NCBI RefSeq assembly: GCF_030161095.1
Contig: NZ_BSPP01000010.1
Location: 425,092 to 489,091 of the forward strand
Source of the DNA: Cypionkella aquatica
GTDB lineage: Bacteria > Pseudomonadota > Alphaproteobacteria > Rhodobacterales > Rhodobacteraceae
Reading direction: 5' to 3'
Length of the DNA: 64,000 nucleotides
The notes below the pieces were generated by a model. It was not told the DNA's origin. It ran no database searches and worked only from the letters and a program-made list of their open reading frames with translations. Positions 1 through 8,288 of this stretch are shown here, piece by piece (positions within the stretch are counted from its first letter, which is position 1; every line of letters begins with the position of its first letter). The position numbers and the translations under genes were made by a program.

Positions 1-612
1 CAGCGCCCAGTCAAAGCGGATCGCCAGAATACGGATCAGGCAGGCTGCAGCCAGACCAACCCCCATCGCCACCTCGGTTGGCAAATCAACCGCCATCGCC
101 CCGATGAACAACACCGCCCCCGCCGCCGAAGCCGAGACATAAATCTCGCGCCGCAACAGAATCGACGGCTCTTGCCCCAGCAGATCACGGATAATCCCGC
201 CCACCGCGGCCGTGATCACCCCCATCACCACGGCCACCAGCGGCCCCGCCCCGGCATCCAGCCCCTTGCTGGTGCCCGCAATCGTCACCAGCGCCATGCC
301 AAACGCATCCAGATACAGCACCATCCGATAGCGCGAGCCGACCAGATGCGCGCCAAAATGGATCAGCGCGGCCATCACAAGACAGACTGCAACCGGCCTT
401 GGGTCTGAAACCCAGAACACCGGCACCCCCAGCAAAAGATCGCGCAAGGTGCCACCACCTACGCCCGTCACCACGCCCAGCCACAAGAACCCCAATATAT
501 CCATCTGCTTGCGCGATGCGACCAAGGCGCCAGTCACTGCAAAAACCGCAGCCGCCGCCAGATCAAGAACCTGTAGGATCGGGGTCTGCAGCAGCGGCAC
601 GATTTCGGACAT
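1..612 (-). CDS. TRIC-type cation channel family protein (YadS/UPF0126-like), partial
   Basis: The frame starts at an ATG at 612 and stays open to base 1, so the C-terminal end lies outside the window; 204 codons are visible. The translation begins MSEIVPLLQTPILQVLDLAA and contains two similar halves, each with a glycine-rich segment ending in RDLL (GVGGGTLRDLLLG and AVGGIIRDLLG). This duplicated three-helix pattern is typical of bacterial TRIC/UPF0126 inner-membrane channels, which form trimers and conduct potassium-like cations. Nearly the whole visible length is hydrophobic, with roughly six membrane helices. It is divergent from bfd. The family call is firm; the ion it conducts here is inferred. 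Confidence 0.85.
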   Translation of the reverse strand, partial: MSEIVPLLQTPILQVLDLAAAAVFAVTGALVASRKQMDILGFLWLGVVTGVGGGTLRDLLLGVPVFWVSDPRPVAVCLVMAALIHFGAHLVGSRYRMVLYLDAFGMALVTIAGTSKGLDAGAGPLVAVVMGVITAAVGGIIRDLLGQEPSILLRREIYVSASAAGAVLFIGAMAVDLPTEVAMGVGLAAACLIRILAIRFDWAL

Positions 613-848
613 AGCGGCGCGTTCCTGATTTCTGGGGCGCGACAGCAGCGCCTGCATTGGTTTAGGCCAGCTTGGGCGGAAAAGCCAATGCGGGGTCTGG
701 CGGCGACAAGATGCCAAGTAAAAGAATCAGGTTTACAATCTTTAGTATTTTGCTAGGTTTGAATAGCTGACAGAAAGCCTTTCGACACCCTCCCCGCCCT
801 ACGCCGATCCCGCCTTCTGTCCATCCCGCCTAAAGTCTTGGTGCCAAA

Positions 849-1154
849 GTGATCGTCTGCCATTGCCAAACCATCTCGGATCACGACATCCGCGCCGCCG
901 TTGACTGGATGCGCGCCGCCGACCCCGACACCATCATCACGCCGGGCAAGATCTATCATGCTTTGGGCAAGCGCGCCGATTGCGGCGGCTGCATGCCCTT
1001 GTTCCTTGACACGATGCGTCAATCTGCGAATTTCGGTGTGGGTGCGGCAGACCAGCCGGGCCAACAGATCCCGAATCTCCGCAGCGTGAAAGGAATGTCC
1101 TATGAAGGGCGACCCAAAAGTTATCGAGTATCTCAACGCAGCTCTGCGCTCTGA
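849..1154 (+). CDS. bfd: Bacterioferritin-associated ferredoxin (BFD-like [2Fe-2S])
   Basis: A GTG start gives [19 protein letters not shown]. The cysteine pattern C4-x-C6 followed by CGGC near residue 48 matches the BFD [2Fe-2S] fold, which docks on bacterioferritin and passes electrons to the heme to release stored iron. The gene directly precedes bfr, which supports the role. BFD domains are about 55-65 residues; here the frame continues to 101 residues, and the last 53 bases run through the start of bfr. That tail is unusual and may reflect a frameshift or weak selection. The ribosome site before the GTG is weak. Confidence 0.8.
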   Translation: MIVCHCQTISDHDIRAAVDWMRAADPDTIITPGKIYHALGKRADCGGCMPLFLDTMRQSANFGVGAADQPGQQIPNLRSVKGMSYEGRPKSYRVSQRSSAL

Positions 1155-1587
1155 ACTCACTGCCGTCAGCCAGTATTGGCTGCACTACCGCCTGCAGGAT
1201 GATTGGGGTCTGGGCCATCTGGCGGCGAAAAGCCGTGCAGAAAGCATTGAAGAGATGAACCACGCCGACAAGCTGATCACCCGGATCATCTTTCTGGAAG
1301 GCCATCCGAACCTGCAAAAGCTGGACCCGTTGCAGATCGGCCAAACCGTCCGCGAAACGCTGGAATGTGATCTGGCCGCCGAACATGGCGCGCGCACCCT
1401 CTATATCGAAGCGCGCCGTTACTGCGATCAGGTCGGCGATTTCGTCACCCGTGGGCTGTTTGACGAGCTGACCGCCGACGAGGAAGGCCATATCGACTTT
1501 CTGGAAACCCAGCTTGGCCTGCTGGACCGGATCGGCGACGAAAACTACGCGCAGTTGAACGCCAAGCCCGCCAATCAGGCAGAGTAA
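1102..1587 (+). CDS. bfr: Bacterioferritin
   Basis: 161 residues, the usual length. The protein forms a 24-subunit shell that oxidises Fe(II) and stores it as ferric mineral, with heme between subunit pairs. Visible ligands follow the E. coli pattern: Glu18, Glu51 and His54 of the ferroxidase site, heme ligand Met52 in SIEEMNHAD, and the [10 protein letters not shown] motif carrying the C-terminal Glu and His. The start [12 protein letters not shown] matches the family N-terminus. It overlaps the extended 3' end of bfd and is followed by a strong hairpin terminator. Confidence 0.97.
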   Translation: MKGDPKVIEYLNAALRSELTAVSQYWLHYRLQDDWGLGHLAAKSRAESIEEMNHADKLITRIIFLEGHPNLQKLDPLQIGQTVRETLECDLAAEHGARTLYIEARRYCDQVGDFVTRGLFDELTADEEGHIDFLETQLGLLDRIGDENYAQLNAKPANQAE

Positions 1588-1616
1588 AGCGGCGCGTTTC
1601 ACGCCTCGAACATATC

Positions 1617-1652
1617 AAAACGGCGGAGGATGTCCTCCGCCGTTTTCTTTGC
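1617..1652 (+). terminator. Rho-independent terminator after bfr
   Basis: Perfect 14-bp inverted repeat: AAAACGGCGGAGGA (1617-1630) and its complement (1633-1646), followed by a T-rich stretch. The A-tract on one side and T-tract on the other would allow it to act in both directions. Confidence 0.85.
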
Positions 1653-1781
1653 AAAAGCAGCCGTCAATTGCACGATCTGGGCTAGCAAGCCCGCGATTTT
1701 TGGGGTGGCACTTTGTGGGCAAAAGTTAAGAAAGTCTGAACGATCGCCCACAAGCCTTTGATTCTGCGTAAACGGACCCCT

Positions 1782-1797
1782 TGTCCACGCGTGGACA
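1782..1797. repeat. 16-bp perfect palindrome abutting the tdh stop
   Basis: TGTCCACGCGTGGACA is a perfect palindrome lying immediately downstream of the tdh stop codon on the minus strand. It may act as a terminator hairpin. It resembles the palindrome TGTCCCCGCGGGGACA found in an array near 59.5 kb, differing only at four central positions. Confidence 0.55.
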
Positions 1798-2823
1798 CTA
1801 CGCCCAATCCAGCACAACCTTACCCGATTGCCCTGACCGCATGACCTCAAACCCGGTCTGGAATTCATCCACCCCAAAGCGGTGCGTGATGACTTTCCGA
1901 ACGTCGAGACCATTCTCCAGCATCGCGATCATCTTGTACCAGGTCTCAAAAATCTCACGCCCATAAACGCCTTTTATTGTGATGGCCTTGAACACGATCC
2001 GGCTCCAATCCACGGGGGATTTCCCCGGCGGAATCCCCAGCATCGCGATCTTGCCCCCCATCACCATCGCCTCAATCATCTGATCAAGCCCGCGCTGATT
2101 GCCCGACATCTCCATCCCGACATCAAAGCCCTGCACGATCTTCAGCCGCGCCATCACCTCGCGCAGATCCTCGGTGGCCACATTCACCGGCGTCACATCC
2201 GCCACCTCAGCCGCCAATTTCAACCGCGCCGGGTTCACATCCGTGATCACCACATGCCGCGCCCCGACATGCCGCGCCACCGCCGCCGCCATGATCCCGA
2301 TCGGCCCCGCCCCGGTGATCAAAACATCCTCACCCACCAGATCGAAACTCAGCGCCGTATGCACCGCATTGCCCAAAGGATCGAGGATCGCACCAATCTC
2401 ATCATCAATGGAATCCGGCAACGGCACCACATTGAACGCAGGCAGCCGCAGATATTCCGCAAACGCGCCGGGTTCATTCACCCCAATGCCGCGCGTGGCC
2501 GGATCGAGATGGAACTTCCCAGCCCGAGACTGCCGCGACAACTTGCCGATCAAATGCCCCTCACCCGAGCAACGCTGGCCAATCGCCAACCCCTCGACCA
2601 AAGCGCCCTTGGCGACAATCTCACCGGCAAACTCATGCCCGGTGACCAGCCCCACCGGCACCGTCCGCGCAGCCCATTCATCCCAATTCCAGATATGAAT
2701 ATCAGTGCCGCAAATCCCGGTCTTCTTCACCTTGATCAGCACATCCTCGGGCCCAATCTCGGGCACACCGCGGTCTTGCATCCACAGCCCAACCTCAGCC
2801 TTCGCCTTGACCAAAGATTTCAT
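1798..2823 (-). CDS. tdh: L-threonine 3-dehydrogenase, variant lacking structural-zinc cysteines
   Basis: 341 residues, medium-chain zinc alcohol dehydrogenase superfamily. It oxidises L-threonine to 2-amino-3-ketobutyrate with NAD+. Catalytic-zinc residues Cys38, His63 and Glu64 are in place (GICGTD, GHEF), and the Rossmann motif GAGPIG is present. The four cysteines that bind the structural zinc in E. coli Tdh (93, 96, 99, 107) are replaced by Gly93, Ser96, Ser99 and Asp107, although the flanking GEGH and RGIGVN motifs align without gaps. It overlaps kbl by ATGA, so the two are translationally coupled and together form the threonine-to-glycine pathway. Confidence 0.95.
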   Translation of the reverse strand: MKSLVKAKAEVGLWMQDRGVPEIGPEDVLIKVKKTGICGTDIHIWNWDEWAARTVPVGLVTGHEFAGEIVAKGALVEGLAIGQRCSGEGHLIGKLSRQSRAGKFHLDPATRGIGVNEPGAFAEYLRLPAFNVVPLPDSIDDEIGAILDPLGNAVHTALSFDLVGEDVLITGAGPIGIMAAAVARHVGARHVVITDVNPARLKLAAEVADVTPVNVATEDLREVMARLKIVQGFDVGMEMSGNQRGLDQMIEAMVMGGKIAMLGIPPGKSPVDWSRIVFKAITIKGVYGREIFETWYKMIAMLENGLDVRKVITHRFGVDEFQTGFEVMRSGQSGKVVLDWA

Positions 2824-4010
2824 CGGATCGCCCTCACTTCCTTGCCCGCCGCCTCAAACGCAGCCAGCGCAAAATCCAGATCATCGGTGCTCAGCGCCGC
2901 ATTCATCTGCGTCCTGATCCGCGCCCCACCGTGAGGAACAACAGGATAGAAAAACGCCGAGACCATCACTCCGCGCGCGTCCAAAGCCCGCGCAAACGCC
3001 TGAGCCAAGGGCGCATCACCCAGCATCACCGGCACAATCGGATGCTCACCGGGCAGCAATCGGAACCCGATCGCCTCCAGCCCCGCGCGCCAGTAGGCCG
3101 CATTGTGGAATAGTTTTTCCCGCAGATCATCAGCTGCCTCGACAATATCCAACGCCGCCAGCGCCGCTCCCACCACCGCAGGCGGCAGGGCGTTTGAAAA
3201 CAAATACGGCCGCGCCCGCTGGCGCAGCAAATCAATCATCGGCTGCGGCCCGGCGATATAACCGCCCAAAGCGCCACCCAAGGCCTTGCCCAAAGTGCCG
3301 GTCAATACATCGACCTTCACCCCGGCATGAAACGGCGCCCCCCGCCCCTGTGGCCCCATGAAGCCTGTAGCGTGGCAATCATCTACCATGGTCAGCGCGC
3401 CATATTTCTCGGCCAAAGCCGAAATCGCGCCAAGATTGGCAAGCGTGCCATCCATCGAGAACACGCCATCCGTCGCAATCATGATAAACCGCGCGCCATC
3501 AGCCACGGCTTTCAGCAACTGAACCTCAAGATCGACCATATCATTATTGGCAAAACGGTAACGCTTGGCCTTGCAGAGCCGCACCCCGTCAATGATCGAG
3601 GCGTGATTCAGACTGTCAGAGACAATCGCATCGGCCTCACCCAACAAAGGCTCAAACAGCCCGCCATTGGCATCAAAACAGGCAGCGAACAGGATCGAAT
3701 CCTCCATGCCCAGAAAACCCGCGATCCGCTGTTCCAACTGACGGTGCAAGTCCTGTGTGCCGCAAATGAACCGCACCGAGGCCATGCCGTAGCCGTGGCT
3801 GTCCATCGCCGCCTTGGCAGCCATGACCAGTCGGGGATCATCCGCGAGACCCAGATAATTATTGGCGCAAAGATTAAGCATCTCACGCCCAGCCACCCGC
3901 ACCCTTGCGCTCTGTGCCGCCTCAATCAACCGCTCCCGCTTCATCAGGCCATCGGCCTCGATCCCGGCAAGCGTATCTCGCAAATGGTTTAGAAATCTTG
4001 AATCTGTCAT
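2820..4010 (-). CDS. kbl: Glycine C-acetyltransferase (2-amino-3-ketobutyrate CoA ligase)
   Basis: 396 residues, alpha-oxoamine synthase family. It cleaves 2-amino-3-ketobutyrate with CoA to glycine and acetyl-CoA, the step after Tdh. The PLP lysine is Lys242 in GTLGKALGG; the cofactor-binding DDCHATGF motif lies near 210-217. The start at 4010 follows a GGAGGAAG ribosome site. First gene of the kbl-tdh operon; the promoter and dyads are in the 4020-4101 interval, and an XRE-cupin regulator gene lies just upstream on the same strand. Confidence 0.96.
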   Translation of the reverse strand: MTDSRFLNHLRDTLAGIEADGLMKRERLIEAAQSARVRVAGREMLNLCANNYLGLADDPRLVMAAKAAMDSHGYGMASVRFICGTQDLHRQLEQRIAGFLGMEDSILFAACFDANGGLFEPLLGEADAIVSDSLNHASIIDGVRLCKAKRYRFANNDMVDLEVQLLKAVADGARFIMIATDGVFSMDGTLANLGAISALAEKYGALTMVDDCHATGFMGPQGRGAPFHAGVKVDVLTGTLGKALGGALGGYIAGPQPMIDLLRQRARPYLFSNALPPAVVGAALAALDIVEAADDLREKLFHNAAYWRAGLEAIGFRLLPGEHPIVPVMLGDAPLAQAFARALDARGVMVSAFFYPVVPHGGARIRTQMNAALSTDDLDFALAAFEAAGKEVRAIR

Positions 4011-4035
4011 GGCAGAACTTCCTCCAGTTTAACGG

Positions 4036-4064
4036 AATTAATCGCAACTGCGCGCGAAAGTCAA
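4036..4064 (-). promoter_or_regulatory. Sigma70-type promoter of kbl-tdh
   Basis: On the minus strand TTGACT (4059-4064) is followed after 17 bp by TTAATT (4036-4041), close to consensus -35 and -10 elements, about 26 bp before the kbl start. A TTCCGTTAA half-site overlaps the downstream edge of the -10, and two dyads lie just upstream of the -35. Confidence 0.65.
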
Positions 4065-4066
4065 CA

Positions 4067-4101
4067 TAGCGGAATAAAATCCGCTAAAACGGACCTCCGT
4101 T
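4067..4101. promoter_or_regulatory. Two operator-like dyads upstream of kbl
   Basis: Dyad 1 is TAGCGGA-6 bp-TCCGCTA (4067-4086). Dyad 2 is AACGGA-CC-TCCGTT (4088-4101). They share the half-site (A/G)CGGA, and a third copy (AACGGAATTAA, 4031-4041) covers the -10 region. The spacing suggests binding by a dimeric regulator; the neighbouring XRE-cupin protein is the obvious candidate, by inference. Confidence 0.6.
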
Positions 4102-4112
4102 CACATTGGTCG

Positions 4113-4145
4113 AAATATCCTCGGGGTCCGGGGGCGAGCCCGCGG
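4113..4145. repeat. Intergenic repeat, AAATATCCTCGGGG family
   Basis: Copy of an element beginning AAATATCCTCGGGG and continuing into a GC-rich segment, here overlapping the stop of the XRE-cupin gene. Related copies begin near 9788 and 37552 and, in the opposite orientation, end near 56264. Confidence 0.55.
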
Positions 4146-4150
4146 CGATG

Positions 4151-4711
4151 TCAACTGTCCTGAACGATCAGCAAGGCCCGTGCAGCGCCCGACTCGGCGG
4201 CAATCGCATGATCACGGTCGGCGGGATACCGCGCCGTATCCCCCGGCCCCAGCACCTGCTCATCCTCACCCGAGCGGACACGGATCTGCCCCTCGATCAC
4301 CGTCAGATGCTCGCGGCAGCCAGCACTGTGCGGCTCGGACTCCAACAACCCATTGATTGCAAATCGCAAATCATAAACCTCATGCTCGCCCACAGCATCG
4401 GCAGGCGACAGGATACGGATTGAAACGCCAAGACCGCGACCGCCGATCACTGGGGCTGCCCCGGCGCGCACGACCTCGATTCCCGGCTCGGGACGGCCCT
4501 CCAGCAGCCCCGCAAAATCAACCTGCAACGCCTGCGTCAGATTCCACAAAGTCGCCACGGTGGGCGAGGATTCACCACGTTCAATCTGGCTGACCATAGA
4601 GCGGCTGACGCCCGATAGTTTGGCAACAGCATCGAGGCTTAGCCCACGCGCCTTGCGCGCCTCACGCAACGAGGCTGCCAATCTGTCGTGGATATCAGAC
4701 CTTGGATTCAT
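4151..4711 (-). CDS. XRE-family HTH regulator with C-terminal cupin domain
   Basis: 186 residues. An N-terminal Cro/C1-type HTH (LSLDAVAKLSGVSRSMVSQIERG, about residues 24-46) is joined to a cupin fold (about 110-180: EHLTVIEGQIRVRSG, LGPGDTARYPADRDH). Members of this architecture usually sense a small ligand through the cupin. The start at 4711 was chosen over an upstream ATG because AGGG lies 7 nt before it. It is encoded directly upstream of kbl-tdh on the same strand, so control of threonine or glycine catabolism is likely; this is inferred from context. Confidence 0.85.
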   Translation of the reverse strand: MNPRSDIHDRLAASLREARKARGLSLDAVAKLSGVSRSMVSQIERGESSPTVATLWNLTQALQVDFAGLLEGRPEPGIEVVRAGAAPVIGGRGLGVSIRILSPADAVGEHEVYDLRFAINGLLESEPHSAGCREHLTVIEGQIRVRSGEDEQVLGPGDTARYPADRDHAIAAESGAARALLIVQDS

Positions 4712-4766
4712 GCGCATACCCTGCATAGACAGAAGCAATCCGTCAACGCCCCGCCCGCAACCGCGC

Positions 4767-4810
4767 CGATTTCCGCGCGGAAATCGTGTACGGAATTCGC
4801 GCGAATTCCG
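4767..4810. repeat. Two adjacent 20-bp perfect palindromes between selO and the XRE-cupin gene
   Basis: CGATTTCCGCGCGGAAATCG (4767-4786) and CGGAATTCGCGCGAATTCCG (4791-4810) are separated by four bases. The first is repeated with a changed centre at 51389-51408 after glcB, and both copies continue with TG. They could be a selO terminator pair, a mobile palindromic repeat, or operators for the XRE-cupin gene. Confidence 0.6.
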
Positions 4811-4830
4811 CCCCGGTCAAGCTGTCGCGC

Positions 4831-6240
4831 TCAGGTGCCGCAATAGGTCACATAGCGCCCAAAGCCGATTGGCGCAGGCAACGTGAATGCCTCGCGCCCC
4901 AATTCCGGGGCGAACGGGTGTTGAACCTGGGTCAAAAGTGCCTGAAACGGTGCGATATCGCCCGCGTTTGCCGCCTCTAGTGCAGCTTCCACCAGATGAT
5001 TGCGCGGGATCACCGCCGGATTTGCTGCAAGCATCGCAGCCTTTGCATCTGTCGCCACGCGCGCGCGCCAGCGCGGCAACCATGCGATGATCGCCGCCCT
5101 ATCCTCGAACAGCGCCAGAAAGGCGCCCTCATCGCTGAAAACCCCAGCCAAGCGCCGAAACGCCAATGTCCAATCAACCCCTTGGATTGCCGACAGAAAA
5201 TCATCCGCCAACGCACCGTCGCCCGGATCCACCCCGTGCAGTCCCAATTTATTACGCATCACTGCAAGCCATTCCGTGCGATAGATTGCGGCGATTGCCT
5301 CCAAGCGCGCATTGGCCAGATCGACCGCCTTGCTTTCATCCGAATCGAAAAACGGCAGCAAAGCTTCGGCAAGGCGCGCCAGATTCCAGCCCAAAATCAG
5401 CGGCTGATTGGCAAAGGCATAGCGGCCCTGCCGGTCGATCGAGGAAAACACCGTCCCCGGCGCGTAATGCTCCATAAACGCGCAGGGGCCGTAGTCAATC
5501 GTCTCACCCGAAAGCGCCATATTGTCGGTGTTCATCACGCCATGAATGAATCCCACGCCCATCCACTGCGCGATCAGCCGCGCTTGCGCGGCCACCACCG
5601 CATCAAACAAACCCAGTGCCCCAATCGCCCCCGGATAATGTCGCGCGATGGTATAATCCAGCAATCGCTTGAGCTTATCCATCTCGCCGCGCTTGGCGAA
5701 ATATTGAAACGTGCCGACCCGGATGTGGCTGGCAGCGATCCGCGCCACCACCGCGCCCGGCAAAGCGCCCGCCTCACGCCGCACTTTCTCGCCGGTCATC
5801 ACTACAGCCAAAGACCGCGTCGTCGGGATGCCAAAAGCCGCCATCGCCTCAGAGATCAGATATTCGCGCAGCATCGGCCCCAACGCCGCCTTGCCATCGC
5901 CGCCGCGCGAAAACGCCGTGCGGCCCGAGCCTTTCAGCTGCAAATCCCAGCGCCGCCCATCCGGCCCCAGAAACTCGCCCAGCAAATGCGCCCGCCCATC
6001 GCCCAAAGTCGGCGAATAGCCGCCAAACTGATGCCCGGCATAGGCCAAAGCCGCAGGATCCGCGCCCGGCGGCACCACAGCGCCAGAAAACCAACCTGCG
6101 GCATCGTCGATCTGCAGCCCCAGATCCGCTGCCAGCGCCGTATTCAGCACCACCACTTCGGGCGCGGGTGCGACATCAGGCGCTTGCCGCAGATAGCTTC
6201 CCGGCAGATCGCGCAGATAGCTGTTGTCGAACTGGATCAT
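4831..6240 (-). CDS. selO: Protein adenylyltransferase SelO (YdiU)
   Basis: 469 residues. SelO is a pseudokinase that transfers AMP to Ser, Thr or Tyr of proteins involved in redox homeostasis. Visible signatures: LKGSGRTAFSRGGDGKAAL (about 98-116), the HGVMNTDN motif, and IDYGPCAFME. The C-terminus TYCGT keeps a cysteine where some homologues carry selenocysteine. The start MIQFDNSYLRDLPGSY matches the family. The gene precedes the XRE-cupin gene on the same strand, with 119 bp between them holding two palindromes. Confidence 0.94.
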   Translation of the reverse strand: MIQFDNSYLRDLPGSYLRQAPDVAPAPEVVVLNTALAADLGLQIDDAAGWFSGAVVPPGADPAALAYAGHQFGGYSPTLGDGRAHLLGEFLGPDGRRWDLQLKGSGRTAFSRGGDGKAALGPMLREYLISEAMAAFGIPTTRSLAVVMTGEKVRREAGALPGAVVARIAASHIRVGTFQYFAKRGEMDKLKRLLDYTIARHYPGAIGALGLFDAVVAAQARLIAQWMGVGFIHGVMNTDNMALSGETIDYGPCAFMEHYAPGTVFSSIDRQGRYAFANQPLILGWNLARLAEALLPFFDSDESKAVDLANARLEAIAAIYRTEWLAVMRNKLGLHGVDPGDGALADDFLSAIQGVDWTLAFRRLAGVFSDEGAFLALFEDRAAIIAWLPRWRARVATDAKAAMLAANPAVIPRNHLVEAALEAANAGDIAPFQALLTQVQHPFAPELGREAFTLPAPIGFGRYVTYCGT

Positions 6241-6372
6241 CGCGACTCTCCTGGATCAGAGATTGGGCCCTTGCCAAGGATATGGCCGTCGCATCCAAGC
6301 CAAGCAAGCGTGCAAGCTGCAAAAGCACCATACATTGGCCTGAAACATCAATAGATTGAGATTTTGGGAAAT

Positions 6373-6449
<77 letters not shown>

Positions 6450-6491
6450 ACTGCTTGCCTCTTAGCTGGCTTTATCAGGATTGAAAAGCCG

Positions 6492-6968
6492 CTATCCGCC
6501 AGAACATGGCCAAACTGCAAGAGATTGATCCAAAGCCGCACTGCGCAACTGCGATCCGGGCGCAATTCCCATCCGAGCAGCCAAGCCGCCGTTGATTTCC
6601 AACACCACAGCGACACCCTCGCCGCCATCAATCGGGGTTTCATCCTGCGGAACAGCATTGCTGTGCACCGCCGTCACCAGCCCGGTCTCATCGGCAAACA
6701 CCATGTCAAGCGGCAACAGCGTGTTCTTCATCCAGAAATAGGCATGTTTCGGCTGATCATACACAAAAAGCATCCCCGCCGAGGCGGGCATCTTTTCGAC
6801 AAACATCAAGCCTTTGCTGCGCTTCGCCTCGGTATCGGCAACCTCAACCGAGAATCGCTGCACTCCCGAAGGTCCGCGCAGTTCAACAGCATCAGGCGCG
6901 CAGCCCGCATAGGCGGCGCCTCCCCATAGCAAAGTCATTGCAATCAGCTGTGAACCGAAGCTTCCCAT
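6492..6968 (-). CDS. DUF192 family secreted protein
   Basis: 158 residues. The N-terminus MGSFGSQLIAMTLLWGGAAYA is a signal peptide, so the mature protein is likely periplasmic. The DUF192 core is clear: RSKGLMFVEKMPASAGMLFV, then FWMKNTLLPLDMVFAD and an EINGGLAARMGI tail. The biochemical function of this family is not established. The true start at 6968 lies inside the 3' end of the cold-shock gene (25-bp overlap), so translation is probably coupled; an upstream in-frame extension was rejected because it lacks family similarity. Confidence 0.85.
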   Translation of the reverse strand: MGSFGSQLIAMTLLWGGAAYAGCAPDAVELRGPSGVQRFSVEVADTEAKRSKGLMFVEKMPASAGMLFVYDQPKHAYFWMKNTLLPLDMVFADETGLVTAVHSNAVPQDETPIDGGEGVAVVLEINGGLAARMGIAPGSQLRSAALDQSLAVWPCSGG

Positions 6969-7471
6969 GACAACACCTGTACCGCCATCCGTCCCCGTTT
7001 GCCCTCGACGATGCGCAGGCACACAGCCTCGCCCGCCGCAAGATCCGCGAAACCGGAGTGGCGCAGCACTTCGACATGCACGAAGACATCTTCGTTGCGG
7101 CCAAAGACATTGGCAAAGCCAAAACCCTTGCCCTTGTCGAACCACTTCACCCGTGCCGGTTCCATCGGCAGGATCGCGATTTCTTCTGGCGTTGTACGCT
7201 CGGTATCTTCGCCCAGCGGAAATACAGATCCGGCCGGAGGCTCGATTTTAACGACCTCTACCGCCTGCACCCCGCGTTGGGTTTGCTGCACTTTCACCGT
7301 GATCCCGGCGCCATCGGCAACCGAGCTTTGCCCGTAATTTCGCAACACATTGGCGTGCAGCAATATATCCCCAGAGTGTCCCTCTGCGACTATAAAGCCA
7401 AAACCCTTGGCTGGATCGAACCACTTCACGAGGCCGTGCAGAATTTGCACGTCCAAATCTTCATCATTCAT
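6944..7471 (-). CDS. Double cold-shock-domain protein
   Basis: 175 residues with two complete cold-shock domains: residues about 12-80 (GLVKWFDPAKGFGFI) and about 106-170 (ARVKWFDKGKGFGFA). Each keeps the RNP1 motif KGFGF and an RNP2-like segment (DILLHANVL, DVFVHVEVL). Such proteins bind single-stranded RNA or DNA and act as RNA chaperones. Single-domain Csp proteins are about 70 residues; tandem forms are common in alphaproteobacteria. It overlaps the DUF192 start. Confidence 0.92.
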   Translation of the reverse strand: MNDEDLDVQILHGLVKWFDPAKGFGFIVAEGHSGDILLHANVLRNYGQSSVADGAGITVKVQQTQRGVQAVEVVKIEPPAGSVFPLGEDTERTTPEEIAILPMEPARVKWFDKGKGFGFANVFGRNEDVFVHVEVLRHSGFADLAAGEAVCLRIVEGKRGRMAVQVLSWEASVHS

Positions 7472-7589
7472 AGAAGGACCGTTTCCCCAGATAAAGCCCC
7501 TAGGGTTTAGTCATGCAGGCATTATTGGGGCGGTTGCAAGCGCTATCTTTTCTGCATTTTCGCACAGATCATTTCGCGCTTCGTGAAAT

Positions 7590-8192
7590 TTACGGATTAA
7601 GTCGCAAAATTTCCCACGGCTTATCAATGGCTTGGCGTGACCAGCGAAACCGATCATGCAACCTAAAGGTGCCATCAGCCCAGAACTCCATCTCTAAAGG
7701 AACAATCCGAAAGCCGCCCCAGAACGCCGGGCGTGTGGGATTCGCACCCTGCGCGGCGGTGACCTTTGCCACCTCGGCCATCAGGGCCAAACGCGACGAA
7801 AGCGGCTGCGACTGGTCGCTGGCCCAGGCCCCCAAACGCGACTTCAGACTGCGGCTGGCATAGTACGCATCCGCAGGCGCGCCCTCTTCCCGGCTGACCA
7901 AACCGCGCACCCGGATCTGACGGCGCAGGCTTTTCCAATGCAGCACAAACGCCGCCTTCCCCGAAGCATCCAACTCGCGCCCCTTGGCCGAGCCATAATT
8001 GGTGTAGAACACAAAGGCTGCAGGCTCGATATCCTTCAGCAGCACCATCCGCACATTCGGCATACCCTCCGCATCCACCGTCGCAAGCGCAATCGCATTG
8101 GGATCGTTCGGCTCGACCGGCTCCGCCTCTGCCAACCAGCTTTTCGCAATGGCAAACGGGTCATCGCCCGCAAAAATTCCGCTTCTGTCCAT
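7590..8192 (-). CDS. pdxH: Pyridoxamine 5'-phosphate oxidase
   Basis: 200 residues. An FMN enzyme that oxidises pyridoxamine or pyridoxine phosphate to pyridoxal phosphate. Signatures: RMVLLKDIE and [13 protein letters not shown] for FMN and substrate binding, [14 protein letters not shown], and the C-terminal [12 protein letters not shown] and RFRWSR motifs. AGAGGAAG lies at good distance before the ATG. It is divergent from fabI. Confidence 0.95.
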   Translation of the reverse strand: MDRSGIFAGDDPFAIAKSWLAEAEPVEPNDPNAIALATVDAEGMPNVRMVLLKDIEPAAFVFYTNYGSAKGRELDASGKAAFVLHWKSLRRQIRVRGLVSREEGAPADAYYASRSLKSRLGAWASDQSQPLSSRLALMAEVAKVTAAQGANPTRPAFWGGFRIVPLEMEFWADGTFRLHDRFRWSRQAIDKPWEILRLNP

Positions 8193-8288
8193 GATCTTCC
8201 TCTTTTGACGAGATGGCGCACCCTTGATGCAGAGCGGCCTTTCGCCTACACAACTTCTTCAGGAAATAGGGTGGACGGGGAAGACCGA

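Noticed and set aside
613..848. Iron-responsive (Irr or RirA type) box upstream of bfd
   Set aside because: The AT-rich stretch near 730-770 lacks a convincing inverted repeat matching those motifs.
4996..6354. A 452-codon open frame opposite selO
   Set aside because: The translation is Arg/Gln/His-rich without domains, typical of antisense frames in GC-rich genes; selO motifs are on the other strand.
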